From UBA5972 sp964588725 (GTDB lineage Bacteria; Pseudomonadota; Alphaproteobacteria; Rhodobacterales; Rhodobacteraceae), in contig CAZPQL010000005.1 of NCBI GenBank assembly GCA_964588725.1, forward strand, positions 1-64,000: a stretch of DNA of 64,000 bases. The letters run 5' to 3'. The position numbers and the translations under genes are program-made. Position 1 is the first letter of the stretch. Each line of letters starts with the position of its first letter. This document shows, piece by piece, positions 25,524-33,689 of the stretch. Under the pieces are notes generated by a model. The model ran no database searches. It had not been told where the DNA came from and saw only the letters and a program-made list of their open reading frames with translations.

Positions 25524-26210
25524 ATGGGCAATGTCAAAAAGATTTTGATGGTCGACGACGATGGGGATTTTCGCGAAGCTTTGGCCGATCAACTGGTACT
25601 GACCGAGGAATTTGATGTCTTTGAGGCCGATACCGGTGCGGGAGGTCTCGAACGCGCCAAAGAGGCCATTTACGATCTGGTCATTCTGGATGTGGGACTG
25701 CCCGACATGGATGGCCGCGAGTTGTGCCGCCTGATGCGCAAACAAAACGTCAAATGCCCGGTGATCATGCTGACGGGCCATGATTCGGACGCCGACACGA
25801 TTTTGGGGCTGGACGCCGGAGCCAATGATTATGTCTCCAAGCCATTCAAATTTTCCGTGCTGTTGGCACGTATTCGGGCGCAACTGCGCCAGCACGAACA
25901 ATCCGAAGACGCTGTTTTCCAATTAGGGCCCTATACGTTCAAACCGGCGACGAAAATGCTGTTGACCGACGACGAAAAGAAAATCCGGCTGACCGAGAAA
26001 GAGACGAATATCCTGAAATTCCTGTACCGCGCCACCGATGGCGTGGTGGCGCGCGACGTGCTGCTGCACGAAGTCTGGGGCTATAACGCCGGGGTTACAA
26101 CGCATACTCTGGAAACCCATATTTATCGTCTGCGCCAGAAAATCGAACCCGATCCATCAAACGCGCAATTGTTGGTGACTGAAAGCGGCGGCTATCGGCT
26201 GGTTGCCTGA
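25524..26210 (+). CDS. OmpR-family response regulator
   Basis: 228 residues from ATG 25524, directly after GGAGGG; the in-frame ATG at 25503 lacks a site. Receiver domain: D11-D13, phospho-acceptor D56 in VILDVGLPDMDG, conserved T in MLTGHD, K in SKPFK. The C-terminal winged helix (RLTEKETNILKFLYR, HTLETHIYRLRQKIE, ESGGYRLV) is of the Trans_reg_C type. No sensor kinase gene is adjacent, so it is an orphan regulator here; its target genes cannot be told. A terminator follows. In the leader, TTGACA at 25432-25437 could be a -35 element but the -10 is poor. Confidence 0.93.
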   Translation: MGNVKKILMVDDDGDFREALADQLVLTEEFDVFEADTGAGGLERAKEAIYDLVILDVGLPDMDGRELCRLMRKQNVKCPVIMLTGHDSDADTILGLDAGANDYVSKPFKFSVLLARIRAQLRQHEQSEDAVFQLGPYTFKPATKMLLTDDEKKIRLTEKETNILKFLYRATDGVVARDVLLHEVWGYNAGVTTHTLETHIYRLRQKIEPDPSNAQLLVTESGGYRLVA

Positions 26211-26220
26211 CGTGATCCCC

Positions 26221-26238
26221 GTGCCTGGGTTAAGGCAC
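26221..26238 (+). other. Short hairpin after the response regulator gene
   Basis: GTGCC (26221-26225) and GGCAC (26234-26238) pair around an 8-nt loop, 10 nt after the regulator stop and just before the main terminator. Probably part of the 3' end of the mRNA. Confidence 0.3.
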
Positions 26239-26254
26239 AATCTCCCTGTTGAAC

Positions 26255-26285
26255 TGACCCGGCGATTTCGTCGGGTCATTTTTTT
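26255..26285 (+). terminator. Intrinsic terminator after the OmpR-family regulator
   Basis: TGACCCG (26255-26261) pairs with CGGGTCA (26272-26278) and is followed by a run of T to 26285. It ends the regulator transcript before xthA. Confidence 0.85.
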
Positions 26286-26373
26286 CGCTGCAATACATTG
26301 ATGACCATGACGTGTTGAGGTCTTTGCGGCCATTGCCTAATCTGCACCAAACCCAACAATAAATGAGCCTTCA

Positions 26374-27162
26374 ATGTCTTTCACACTGTGTACCTGGAAC
26401 ATAAACTCCGTTCGGCTTCGGGAACCTATCGTGTTGAAATTGCTTAAAGAACAGGCGCCTGATGTACTCTGCCTTCAGGAATGCAAATCGCCAGTGGACA
26501 AAATCCCGACCGAGGGATTTGCCGCACTTGGATATCCGCATATGGTCGCCAGCGGGCAAAAGGGATACAACGGCGTGTTGATCCTGTCCAAACTACCTAT
26601 GCGCGCGTTACCCCAGCACGATTTTGCCAATCTGGGCCACGCGCGTCACGTTGCGGTGCAATTGGAAAGCGACGTGATCATTCACAATCATTACGTGCCC
26701 GCGGGCGGTGATATGGCTGACCGCGACGTCAACGAAAAGTTTGGACAAAAACTGGATTACCTGACCGACATGCGCGACGAATTTCAGGCCAATCAGCCCA
26801 AGCGGTCGATTTTGGTGGGTGACTTAAATATCGCACCGCGCGAAGACGACGTCTGGGATCACAAAAAGCTGCTGAAAGTGGTGTCGCACACGCCGATCGA
26901 GGTCGCGCATTTGGCCGAAGTCATGGATTCCGGTGGTTGGAACGACGTGACCCGCAACGATATTCCAAACGGACCTCTGTTTTCGTGGTGGTCGTACCGC
27001 GCCCGTGATTGGGATGTGGCGGACAAGGGCCGGCGGCTGGATCATATTTGGGCCACCGGCGATATTGCCGGTTCGGGTCATTCCAGCCGAATTCTGCGCG
27101 ACGCACGCGGCTGGGATAAACCATCTGACCATGCACCGGTATTCGCGACATTTGATTTGTGA
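26374..27162 (+). CDS. xthA: Exodeoxyribonuclease III
   Basis: 262 residues of the exonuclease-endonuclease-phosphatase fold, an AP endonuclease and 3'-5' exonuclease for base-excision repair. Recognised by TLCTWNINSVRLR (metal-binding Asn), DVLCLQECKSP (catalytic Glu), YNGVLILSK, VGDLNIAPREDDVWDHK (DxN) and the terminal WDKPSDHAPVFATF with the catalytic Asp-His pair. Length is normal for the family. It precedes the thioredoxin-TPR gene by 72 nt on the same strand. Confidence 0.95.
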   Translation: MSFTLCTWNINSVRLREPIVLKLLKEQAPDVLCLQECKSPVDKIPTEGFAALGYPHMVASGQKGYNGVLILSKLPMRALPQHDFANLGHARHVAVQLESDVIIHNHYVPAGGDMADRDVNEKFGQKLDYLTDMRDEFQANQPKRSILVGDLNIAPREDDVWDHKKLLKVVSHTPIEVAHLAEVMDSGGWNDVTRNDIPNGPLFSWWSYRARDWDVADKGRRLDHIWATGDIAGSGHSSRILRDARGWDKPSDHAPVFATFDL

Positions 27163-27234
27163 CGCACTTGCGCCCCGCAGCTTTGATGGGCACAAGGCGC
27201 GGGAACAGCCCGACAATGGCCCCAAGGAGATATC

Positions 27235-28140
27235 ATGCTGGGAATGGATTCTGACAACGCACCCGCACCAACCGATCTGGTGATCGACAGTTCCGAAGCC
27301 ACATTCATGGCGGACGTTGTTGAAGCCAGCAAAGAAACACCGGTCATAGTGGATTTTTGGGCACCCTGGTGCGAACCGTGCAAGGCTTTGGGACCGGCAT
27401 TGGAAGCGGCCGTTCGGGCGGCGCGTGGGCGTGTGCGCATGGTCAAGATCAACATCGACGAGAATCCGCAGATTGCGACTCAGATGCGTGTACAATCGAT
27501 TCCCGCAGTTTTTGCCTTTGATCAGGGCCAGCCGGTTGACGGGTTTATGGGAAACCAGACTCCGGCGCAGATAAAGGCGTTTGTCGAAAAAGCCGCTGCT
27601 TTGGGCGGCGACGGTGGGCTTGGCGAAGCGCTTGAAATGGCCGAGCAAATGATTGCCGAAGGCGCGGCGGCGGACGCTGCGCAAATATTTTCATCGGTAT
27701 TGGCTGAAGAACCGGCCAACGCGGCGGCCTATGCGGGATTGGTCCGGTCTCATCTGGCTGTCGGGCAATTGGATCAAGCACAGGCTTTGTTAGATGCCGC
27801 AAGCGACGAGATCGCACAAAAACCCGAATTTCTGGCTGTGAAAGCCCAGATCGAAATTCAGGCACAGGCCACGGACGCCGGACCGGTGGATGATTTGCGA
27901 AAATCTCTGGATTTATCGCCCGACGACCATAGCGTAAGGTTGGAATTGGCGACCGCGCTCATGGCGACGGGCGACGCGGCTGGTGCAATTGATCAACTCT
28001 TAGAGCTGTTCAGGCGGGATCGCGAATGGAATGACGGCGCGGCCAAGGAGCAGTTGTTCAAAGTATTTGCGGCGCTCAAACCTGAGGACCCGCTGGTTTT
28101 GAACGGGCGACGCAAACTGTCTTCGATGATCTTTTCCTGA
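27235..28140 (+). CDS. Thioredoxin-TPR protein (YbbN/CnoX type)
   Basis: 301 residues: an N-terminal thioredoxin domain (about 15-125) with active site WCEPC instead of the usual WCGPC and cis-Pro in SIPAVFAF, followed by tetratricopeptide-like helices (about 135-300). This layout is that of YbbN/CnoX, a co-chaperone that shields clients from oxidation and passes them to GroEL or DnaK. The start is fixed by an excellent AAGGAGATATC ribosome-binding site. It precedes the LON-domain and Trm112 genes, an order common in Rhodobacterales. Whether the CEPC motif is redox active is unknown; both cysteines are kept. Confidence 0.88.
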   Translation: MLGMDSDNAPAPTDLVIDSSEATFMADVVEASKETPVIVDFWAPWCEPCKALGPALEAAVRAARGRVRMVKINIDENPQIATQMRVQSIPAVFAFDQGQPVDGFMGNQTPAQIKAFVEKAAALGGDGGLGEALEMAEQMIAEGAAADAAQIFSSVLAEEPANAAAYAGLVRSHLAVGQLDQAQALLDAASDEIAQKPEFLAVKAQIEIQAQATDAGPVDDLRKSLDLSPDDHSVRLELATALMATGDAAGAIDQLLELFRRDREWNDGAAKEQLFKVFAALKPEDPLVLNGRRKLSSMIFS

Positions 28141-28166
28141 GCGGCGTTATGCGCTAGGGTGCAGCT

Positions 28167-28811
28167 ATGTTTATGCCGGCTGACTTGCCCCCGTCCATTC
28201 CGGTCTTTCCTTTGCCCGGGGCGCTTTTGTTGCCGCGCACACGGTTGCCACTGAACATTTTCGAGCCGCGTTATCTTGCCATGCTAGAGGACGTGCTAAA
28301 GACTCCGAATCGCCTGATTGGTATGATTCAGCCTGTGCCAACCGACTTTGGCGAAGATAGGAAACTGCATTCAATCGGGTGCGCTGGTCGGGTCACGACA
28401 TTTTCCGAAAAAGAGGACGGCACGTGTATGATCACGCTGACCGGCGCGTCCCGGTTTCGTCTGATGTCCTCTGACGACGGATTTACACCCTATTTGCGCG
28501 GAGAGGTTAATTGGGCCGGATATGTGCGCGACCTCGGCAAGCCTGAAGAGGACGCGGGGCTGGATCGCGCGGCGTTCTTTAGAAAACTGAAGCTTTATTT
28601 CAATGTCGCCGGATTTTCGAGCGGCCCCGCGAACCTGAGCAAGGCCAAGGACGAAATGCTGGTGAATTCGCTGTCGATGCTGTGCCCGTTCGATGTCGAG
28701 GATAAACAGGCGCTGTTGGAGGCGCCCAATTTGATTGCACGGCGCGAAGTGCTGACCGCGCTGATCGAATTCGCGACGATCAGTGGTGGCGTCGAAAGCA
28801 AATTGCAATGA
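28167..28811 (+). CDS. LON substrate-binding domain protein
   Basis: 214 residues consisting only of the Lon N-terminal (PUA-like) domain: SIPVFPLPGALLLPRTRLPLNIFEPRYLAMLED is its hallmark, followed by IGCAGRVTTFSE and TLTGASRFRL. There is no AAA+ or protease domain, so it is not Lon itself. The role of stand-alone LON-domain proteins is not established; binding of unfolded protein has been proposed for the domain. The stop overlaps the Trm112 start (ATGA), and the thioredoxin-TPR gene ends 26 nt upstream, so the three are probably one operon. Confidence 0.92.
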   Translation: MFMPADLPPSIPVFPLPGALLLPRTRLPLNIFEPRYLAMLEDVLKTPNRLIGMIQPVPTDFGEDRKLHSIGCAGRVTTFSEKEDGTCMITLTGASRFRLMSSDDGFTPYLRGEVNWAGYVRDLGKPEEDAGLDRAAFFRKLKLYFNVAGFSSGPANLSKAKDEMLVNSLSMLCPFDVEDKQALLEAPNLIARREVLTALIEFATISGGVESKLQ

Positions 28812-28999
28812 GCGGGACAGACATCGGGATTGATGCAAAAGTATTAGAGGCGCTGGTGTGCCCCGTAACCCACGGTCCACTGGAATACGACAAAAAGGCC
28901 GGTGAAGTGATCTCGCGCAATGCCGGACTTGCATTTCCCATACGCGGCGGCATACCGATCATGTTGGTCGATGAAGCGCGCGAAATCGAGACGGCCTAG
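28808..28999 (+). CDS. Trm112 family protein
   Basis: 63 residues. LEALVCPVTHGPLEYDKKAGEVISRNAGLAFPIRGGIPIML is the Trm112/YcaR signature; one Cys of the zinc-ribbon pattern is present (VCPVT) while the other positions are replaced, as in many bacterial members. Eukaryotic and archaeal Trm112 activates methyltransferases; the bacterial role is less clear. It overlaps the LON-domain gene by 4 nt upstream and the convergent UbiH-type gene by 4 nt downstream. Confidence 0.92.
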   Translation: MSGTDIGIDAKVLEALVCPVTHGPLEYDKKAGEVISRNAGLAFPIRGGIPIMLVDEAREIETA

Positions 29000-30222
29000 A
29001 TTTGCCGACCCTGCAGCAGCATCGGCAGATCACCGGTTAGTCCTGCAGCGCTGCGCATTAGCGCACGTCGCGCGCCTGGCCATTTGTTGAACATCCCAAG
29101 GCCCAGATCGCGTCCCCACCTAATCGGCGTATTATCATTTGAAAACAGCCGGTTAATGCCGTCGGTGGCTGCGGCCATGCTTGTGACGTCAAAGCGCCGC
29201 CATTGTTGGTATCGTGCAAGCACATCGGCAGCGGCGAAATCCTCGCCGCGGCGAATAGCGGTCACAATGACCTCTGCCAGCGCCGCCACATCGCGCAGTC
29301 CTATATTAAGGCCTTGACCTGCCAGCGGGTGGATACCGTGGGCGGCGTCGCCAACAAGCGCCACACGGTCCGCCACAAATCTGCGCGCAAGAGACAGCTG
29401 CAACGGATAGGTGAACCGCGTGCCGTCCAGGGTGATATCGCCCAGAAACTCTCCGAATACCGGCTTCAATGCCTCAACAAATTCGCCGTCGGGCAATTGC
29501 GCGACTTCAGCTGCGCGTTCGCATGATTCGACCCAGACAATCGAAGACCGGTTCCCGGGCAAAGGCAGTATTCCCAGTGGGCCAGACGGGGCAAAAAACT
29601 GATGCGCAACCCCAAGGTGCGGTTTTTCATGCGCCACGGCGCAAACCAGCGCCGTTTGATCGTATCCCCAGCCCATGCGCGCAATTCCGCTGCGCCGTGC
29701 CGTGGCGCTGTGACGGCCATCGCACCCAACGGCCAATTTGGCATTAATGTCTTCTGCGCCGTCCAACGTCAGGTCCACGTGATCGCTGGCGATATTTTGG
29801 CTGGAAACGGTTTTGCCGGACAATTGTCGGATGTTGCGGTGCGCGTCCAAAGCGTCCAGCAGCGCGGGGCGCAGAAAACGATCTTCGACCATATGGCCCA
29901 TGGGGCCTTCTTCCAATTCGCGGTGATCGAAATGCAGGAACCATGGCGCAGCACCTTCGCCCGGGCGACCGTCACTGGCGACGATGTCAAGGATTGGCTG
30001 GCTGTGCGCGGCCACATCGGTCCAGACTCCAAGCGCCTGCAACATGCGTCGTGTAGCCAGCGACAGCGCATAGGCGCGCCCGTCAAAATCACGCGCCGCG
30101 CGCTTTGGGCGTGGAATACTATCGATAATCGAAATACTCAGGCCGGTTTTCGCCAGCGCCAGCGCCAGCGCCGGACCGTTGAGCCCGCCGCCAATGATCG
30201 CGATGTCGCATGTGATCGTCAT
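28996..30222 (-). CDS. UbiH/UbiF/COQ6-family FAD-dependent hydroxylase
   Basis: 408 residues from ATG 30222, where TITCDIAIIGGGLNGPALAL forms the N-terminal FAD-binding GxGxxG; a start 21 codons upstream would add an unrelated tail. The other family motifs are present: DGRHSATARRSGI (DG motif) and ALVGDAAHGIHPLAGQGLNIGLRD (GD motif). Members hydroxylate the ubiquinone ring at the membrane using O2 and NAD(P)H; which ring position is used here cannot be told. It diverges from the amidase gene across 79 nt. Confidence 0.9.
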   Translation of the reverse strand: MTITCDIAIIGGGLNGPALALALAKTGLSISIIDSIPRPKRAARDFDGRAYALSLATRRMLQALGVWTDVAAHSQPILDIVASDGRPGEGAAPWFLHFDHRELEEGPMGHMVEDRFLRPALLDALDAHRNIRQLSGKTVSSQNIASDHVDLTLDGAEDINAKLAVGCDGRHSATARRSGIARMGWGYDQTALVCAVAHEKPHLGVAHQFFAPSGPLGILPLPGNRSSIVWVESCERAAEVAQLPDGEFVEALKPVFGEFLGDITLDGTRFTYPLQLSLARRFVADRVALVGDAAHGIHPLAGQGLNIGLRDVAALAEVIVTAIRRGEDFAAADVLARYQQWRRFDVTSMAAATDGINRLFSNDNTPIRWGRDLGLGMFNKWPGARRALMRSAAGLTGDLPMLLQGRQI

Positions 30223-30301
30223 AGGTTGAATATGAATGTTAAAACGGGATTGTCCATTGTCGAATGCGTCGCTACCTTTTCGCACAACAAGAGGTGTGTC
30301 G

Positions 30302-31633
30302 ATGTCAAAGCAATGGTTAACCGCAACAGCCTGCGATCTGGGTCGCGGGATCGCGGCGGGCGAAATTGATCCGGTTGATTTGACGCACGCCTATCTGGAC
30401 GCCATCAAAAAGCATCCGCTGAATGACCGCATATACGCGCGACTGACCGAAACCCGCGCCCTGGCCGAAGCCAAATCCGCTGCTGGCCGCGCCAAATCAG
30501 GTCAGCGACGCGGGTTGCTCGACGGGGTGCCGATATCGTGGAAAGACCTGTTTGACACGGCAGGTTCAGCCACCGAGGCGGGATCGGCATACCTCAAGGA
30601 TCGCGTGCCAGACAGGGACGCCGATGTTTTGGACAACGCGACGTGCGCGGGGCTGGTTTGTCTGGGTAAGACACATATGTCGGAACTGGCGTTCTCTGGC
30701 CTTGGTTACAATCCGGTGACAGCCTCGCCGCCCTGCGTGAACGACAGCGAGGCCGTTTCGGGGGGTTCTTCGTCGGGGGCTGCAGCGTCGGTGGCCTTTG
30801 GGCTGGCGGCGGGGGCTATCGGATCGGACACCGGCGGATCGGTGCGCATCCCGTCGGCGTGGAATGATCTGGTGGGGTTGAAAACCACGCATGGATTTTT
30901 GTCGCTCAACGGGGTTGTCCCCTTGTGCAGCACGTTTGACACGGTTGGTCCCTTGTGCCGGTCGGTTGAGGACGCCGCGCATTTGCTGGCCGCGCTTTCG
31001 GGTGAACCGGTTGCCGATACTGCCAACAGCACGCTAAGAGGGCGACGTTTTTTGATTTTGGAAAACGTCGGGCTGGAAAATCTCCGCGAAACACCGCGTG
31101 CCGGATTTGAGGCGTCGGTGGAAAAACTGAAACAGGCGGGCGCAATTGTTGACAGCACCACAATAAATGCCGTCGACGACGCAATGGCGTTGGCGGGTTG
31201 CCTGTTTACAGTTGACGCTTACGGTCGCTGGCGTGACGTGATCGAAGCCAACCCCGATCTGATGTTCCACGAAATACTGGGGCGCTTTCGTGCCGGTGGC
31301 AGTTTCAGTGGCGTGGATTATGTGCAGGCTTGGCACCGGCTGCGCGAACTTCGCAGAGATTATTTCGCGGCCACCATCGGTTACGACGCCGTCATCATGC
31401 CGTCCTCGTGTATCATGCCCCCCAACATGGAGCGGCTGGCTAATGATCACGACTATTACGTCAGCGAAAACCTGCTGGCGCTGAACAATACCCGCGTGGG
31501 CAATTTGATGGGGGCGGCTGCGCTAAGTGTGCCTACGGGCGTGCCATCGACGGGTCTTATGATGGTCACTCCGCCTTATGGCGAGCGGGCGTTGTTGCGT
31601 TTGGGCGCGGCGGTGGAAACGGTGCTACGCTGA
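30302..31633 (+). CDS. Amidase-signature enzyme
   Basis: 443 residues from ATG 30302 with AGAGGTG upstream. The Ser-cisSer-Lys triad of the amidase signature family is complete: K81 in PISWKDLFD, the cis-Ser region at 156-158 in VSGGSSSGAAA, and the nucleophile S180 in GSDTGGSVRIPS. Family members hydrolyse amides (for example indoleacetamide, allophanate or the GatA reaction); no GatB/GatC genes are adjacent and the sequence is shorter than GatA, so a catabolic amidase is more likely. The substrate is unknown. Its 3' end overlaps the convergent DUF6356 gene by 9 nt. Confidence 0.9.
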   Translation: MSKQWLTATACDLGRGIAAGEIDPVDLTHAYLDAIKKHPLNDRIYARLTETRALAEAKSAAGRAKSGQRRGLLDGVPISWKDLFDTAGSATEAGSAYLKDRVPDRDADVLDNATCAGLVCLGKTHMSELAFSGLGYNPVTASPPCVNDSEAVSGGSSSGAAASVAFGLAAGAIGSDTGGSVRIPSAWNDLVGLKTTHGFLSLNGVVPLCSTFDTVGPLCRSVEDAAHLLAALSGEPVADTANSTLRGRRFLILENVGLENLRETPRAGFEASVEKLKQAGAIVDSTTINAVDDAMALAGCLFTVDAYGRWRDVIEANPDLMFHEILGRFRAGGSFSGVDYVQAWHRLRELRRDYFAATIGYDAVIMPSSCIMPPNMERLANDHDYYVSENLLALNNTRVGNLMGAAALSVPTGVPSTGLMMVTPPYGERALLRLGAAVETVLR

Positions 31634-31843
31634 ACCTTCGGCACCCCGGTTGTGGGTGCGGTGATACAGTTTGGCAATTATCCGGCTGGCCGTGGTTTCA
31701 AACAATGCCGGAATAATTGCGTGGATCATTGCCGCAAAACCCGCCGCCAGCAGTAGCACCGAAAATCCGGCTGCGAAAGCCAAGTGCTGCAGGTAGGTTT
31801 CTTGAACGCTTTGGGGGTGGTTTATAAACAGGCGCTGGAACAT
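31625..31843 (-). CDS. DUF6356 small membrane protein
   Basis: 72 residues from ATG 31843; an ATG three codons earlier is almost on top of the AAGG site, while this one is well spaced. FQRLFINHPQSVQETYLQHL and then a membrane helix (about 24-45, FAAGFSVLLLAAGFAAMIHAII), PALFETTASRII and a basic tail match the DUF6356 pattern known from Rhodobacterales. Function unknown; it lies head to head with the Lrp-family regulator gene. Confidence 0.8.
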   Translation of the reverse strand: MFQRLFINHPQSVQETYLQHLAFAAGFSVLLLAAGFAAMIHAIIPALFETTASRIIAKLYHRTHNRGAEGSA

Positions 31844-31944
31844 GTGCTTCATCCTTTTTGCTGGGTCGATGTTAACCGAAATCCGGAATTCATACGTCCC
31901 AAAAAATCTTTTATTTCTGCCAATTTTGGGATATCATTTCATGT

Positions 31945-32406
31945 ATGAGCCAAATGCTTGACGATTTAGACCGTTCGATACTGCGTTTGTTGCAAAAAGA
32001 TGCCACGCTTTCGGTCGATGCCGTGGCAGAAGCGGTACACCTGTCGCGCAATGCCTGTTGGCGGCGGATCAAGCGTCTGGAAGGCGACGGTATTATTGCA
32101 CGTCGCGTAGCGATCATTGATCCCGAATCGGTTGATTTGGCGCAAAGCGTTGCGGTGCTGGTGCGCACCGACAATCACGATCCGGAATGGCTTGAGCGGT
32201 TTCGCAAGGCAGTACGCGAAATGCCGGAAATATCCGGCGCGTACCGCATGTCGGGCGAATTGGATTACCTGCTGCGGGTGCACGTCAGGGATGTACGGGC
32301 GTATGACCGCTTTTATCAGCGTCTGATCGCCAAGCTGCCAATTGCCAATGTCTCTGCGAGTTTCGTGATGGAAAACATAAAAGACACAACCGAATTACCT
32401 ATATAA
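31945..32406 (+). CDS. Lrp/AsnC-family transcriptional regulator
   Basis: 153 residues: N-terminal AsnC-type helix-turn-helix (LDDLDRSILRLLQKDATLSVDAVAEAVHLSRNACWRRIKRLE) and a C-terminal RAM (ligand-binding) domain beginning near VAVLVRTDNH and containing SGELDYLLRVHVRDV. Such regulators sense amino acids and often control neighbouring metabolic genes. The divergent DUF6356 gene and the aminotransferase 90 nt downstream are the natural candidates for control. The ribosome-binding site is weak. Confidence 0.93.
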   Translation: MSQMLDDLDRSILRLLQKDATLSVDAVAEAVHLSRNACWRRIKRLEGDGIIARRVAIIDPESVDLAQSVAVLVRTDNHDPEWLERFRKAVREMPEISGAYRMSGELDYLLRVHVRDVRAYDRFYQRLIAKLPIANVSASFVMENIKDTTELPI

Positions 32407-32495
32407 TTCGTTGAACACCGCGCTGGACCGAAACCAATATTGCGGTTAATATGCTTTCAAACAGGGCACTTAGACCCCGTACGATTGAGGCCACG

Positions 32496-33674
32496 ATGCA
32501 GTTCCCCCAGCGGTTTTCGGACCTGCCTGACTATGCGTTTGCGCGTCTGAGCACGCTTTTGGACGGCCATTCACCGGGCGGTCCAGAAATTGCCATGTCA
32601 ATCGGCGAGCCTAAACACGACGCACCCGGTTTTGTGTCCGAAGAAATCGCCAATAATATTGCGGGTTTTGCAAAATACCCGCCAAACGACGGTTCACCTG
32701 AATTACGCGCGCAAATTTCGATGTGGCTTCACAGACGGTACGGCGTTCAGATAGATCCTCAAACTCAGGTCGTGGCGCTGAACGGCACCCGCGAAGGGTT
32801 GTTCAATGCCTGCGTCGCGCTGTGTCCTCAGCGCAAAAACGGCAAACCGGTCAACGTGCTGATCCCCAATCCGTTTTATCAGGTCTACGCCGTCGCCGCA
32901 GCTGCGGTTGATGCAAATCCGGTGTTTTTGAATTGCCCGCCCGAAACCGGGTTCTTGCCGGATTTTGATGCGCTGTCGCAGGAAACATTGGATCAAACGG
33001 CGATTGTCTATTTGTGTTCACCGTCCAACCCGCAAGGCGCTGTCGCTGACAAAGCCTATTGGTCCCGCCTGATCAATCTGGCCATGCAGCACGACTTTCT
33101 GATCTTTGCAGACGAATGCTACTCCGAAATTTACCGCGATATAGCGCCGCCCGGCATATTGGAGGTGAACCACGCGCTCAATGGAGATCCAGAACGGGTC
33201 GTTGCGTTTCACTCGCTGTCGAAACGCTCGAACCTCCCGGGGTTGCGCAGCGGTTTTTTGGCCGGTGGACCCAAAGCTGTGAACAAAATCAAACAGTTGC
33301 GATCTTATGCCGGCGCGCCGCTGCCGCTGCCACTGCAACACGTGGCTGTGCGGGCATGGGCGGACGAACACCATGTGGCACAAAGCCGTGCGGTTTATAT
33401 CGAGAAATACAATATCGCTGACCGCGTATTCGACGGATGCAACGCATACAATAGCCCGAAGGCAGGGTTCTTTTTGTGGCTGCGTGTGACCAACGGGATT
33501 GAAGCGGCGCTCAAACTGTGGGTGGAGACCGGGGTCAAGGTGCTTCCTGGCGCTTTTCTAAGCCGCAGCGTTACCGGCGTTAATCCGGGTGACAACTATA
33601 TCAGGGTGGCCCTTGTGGCCCCTACTCAAGAAATGCAGCGCGGACTTCAGTCGATCCGTGACTGTGTATACTGA
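32496..33674 (+). CDS. PLP-dependent class I/II aminotransferase (DapC-like)
   Basis: 392 residues from ATG 32496 with GAGG at good spacing. Fold-type I aminotransferase: SPSNPQGAV, DECYSEIYRD and the PLP lysine in HSLSKRSNLPGLRSGF, then the terminal FFLWLRVTNG and NYIRVALV with the carboxylate-binding Arg. The N-terminal IGEPKHDAPGFV and the overall pattern resemble succinyldiaminopimelate transaminases (DapC) of proteobacteria, so a role in lysine/diaminopimelate synthesis is plausible but not certain. It follows an Lrp-type regulator and precedes ftsK by 15 nt. Confidence 0.88.
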   Translation: MQFPQRFSDLPDYAFARLSTLLDGHSPGGPEIAMSIGEPKHDAPGFVSEEIANNIAGFAKYPPNDGSPELRAQISMWLHRRYGVQIDPQTQVVALNGTREGLFNACVALCPQRKNGKPVNVLIPNPFYQVYAVAAAAVDANPVFLNCPPETGFLPDFDALSQETLDQTAIVYLCSPSNPQGAVADKAYWSRLINLAMQHDFLIFADECYSEIYRDIAPPGILEVNHALNGDPERVVAFHSLSKRSNLPGLRSGFLAGGPKAVNKIKQLRSYAGAPLPLPLQHVAVRAWADEHHVAQSRAVYIEKYNIADRVFDGCNAYNSPKAGFFLWLRVTNGIEAALKLWVETGVKVLPGAFLSRSVTGVNPGDNYIRVALVAPTQEMQRGLQSIRDCVY

Positions 33675-33689
33675 CAGGACAGGCGATTA

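Noticed and set aside
26824..27684. 286-codon open frame antisense to xthA and the thioredoxin-TPR gene
   Set aside because: Spans two well-supported genes on the other strand and has no recognisable domain.
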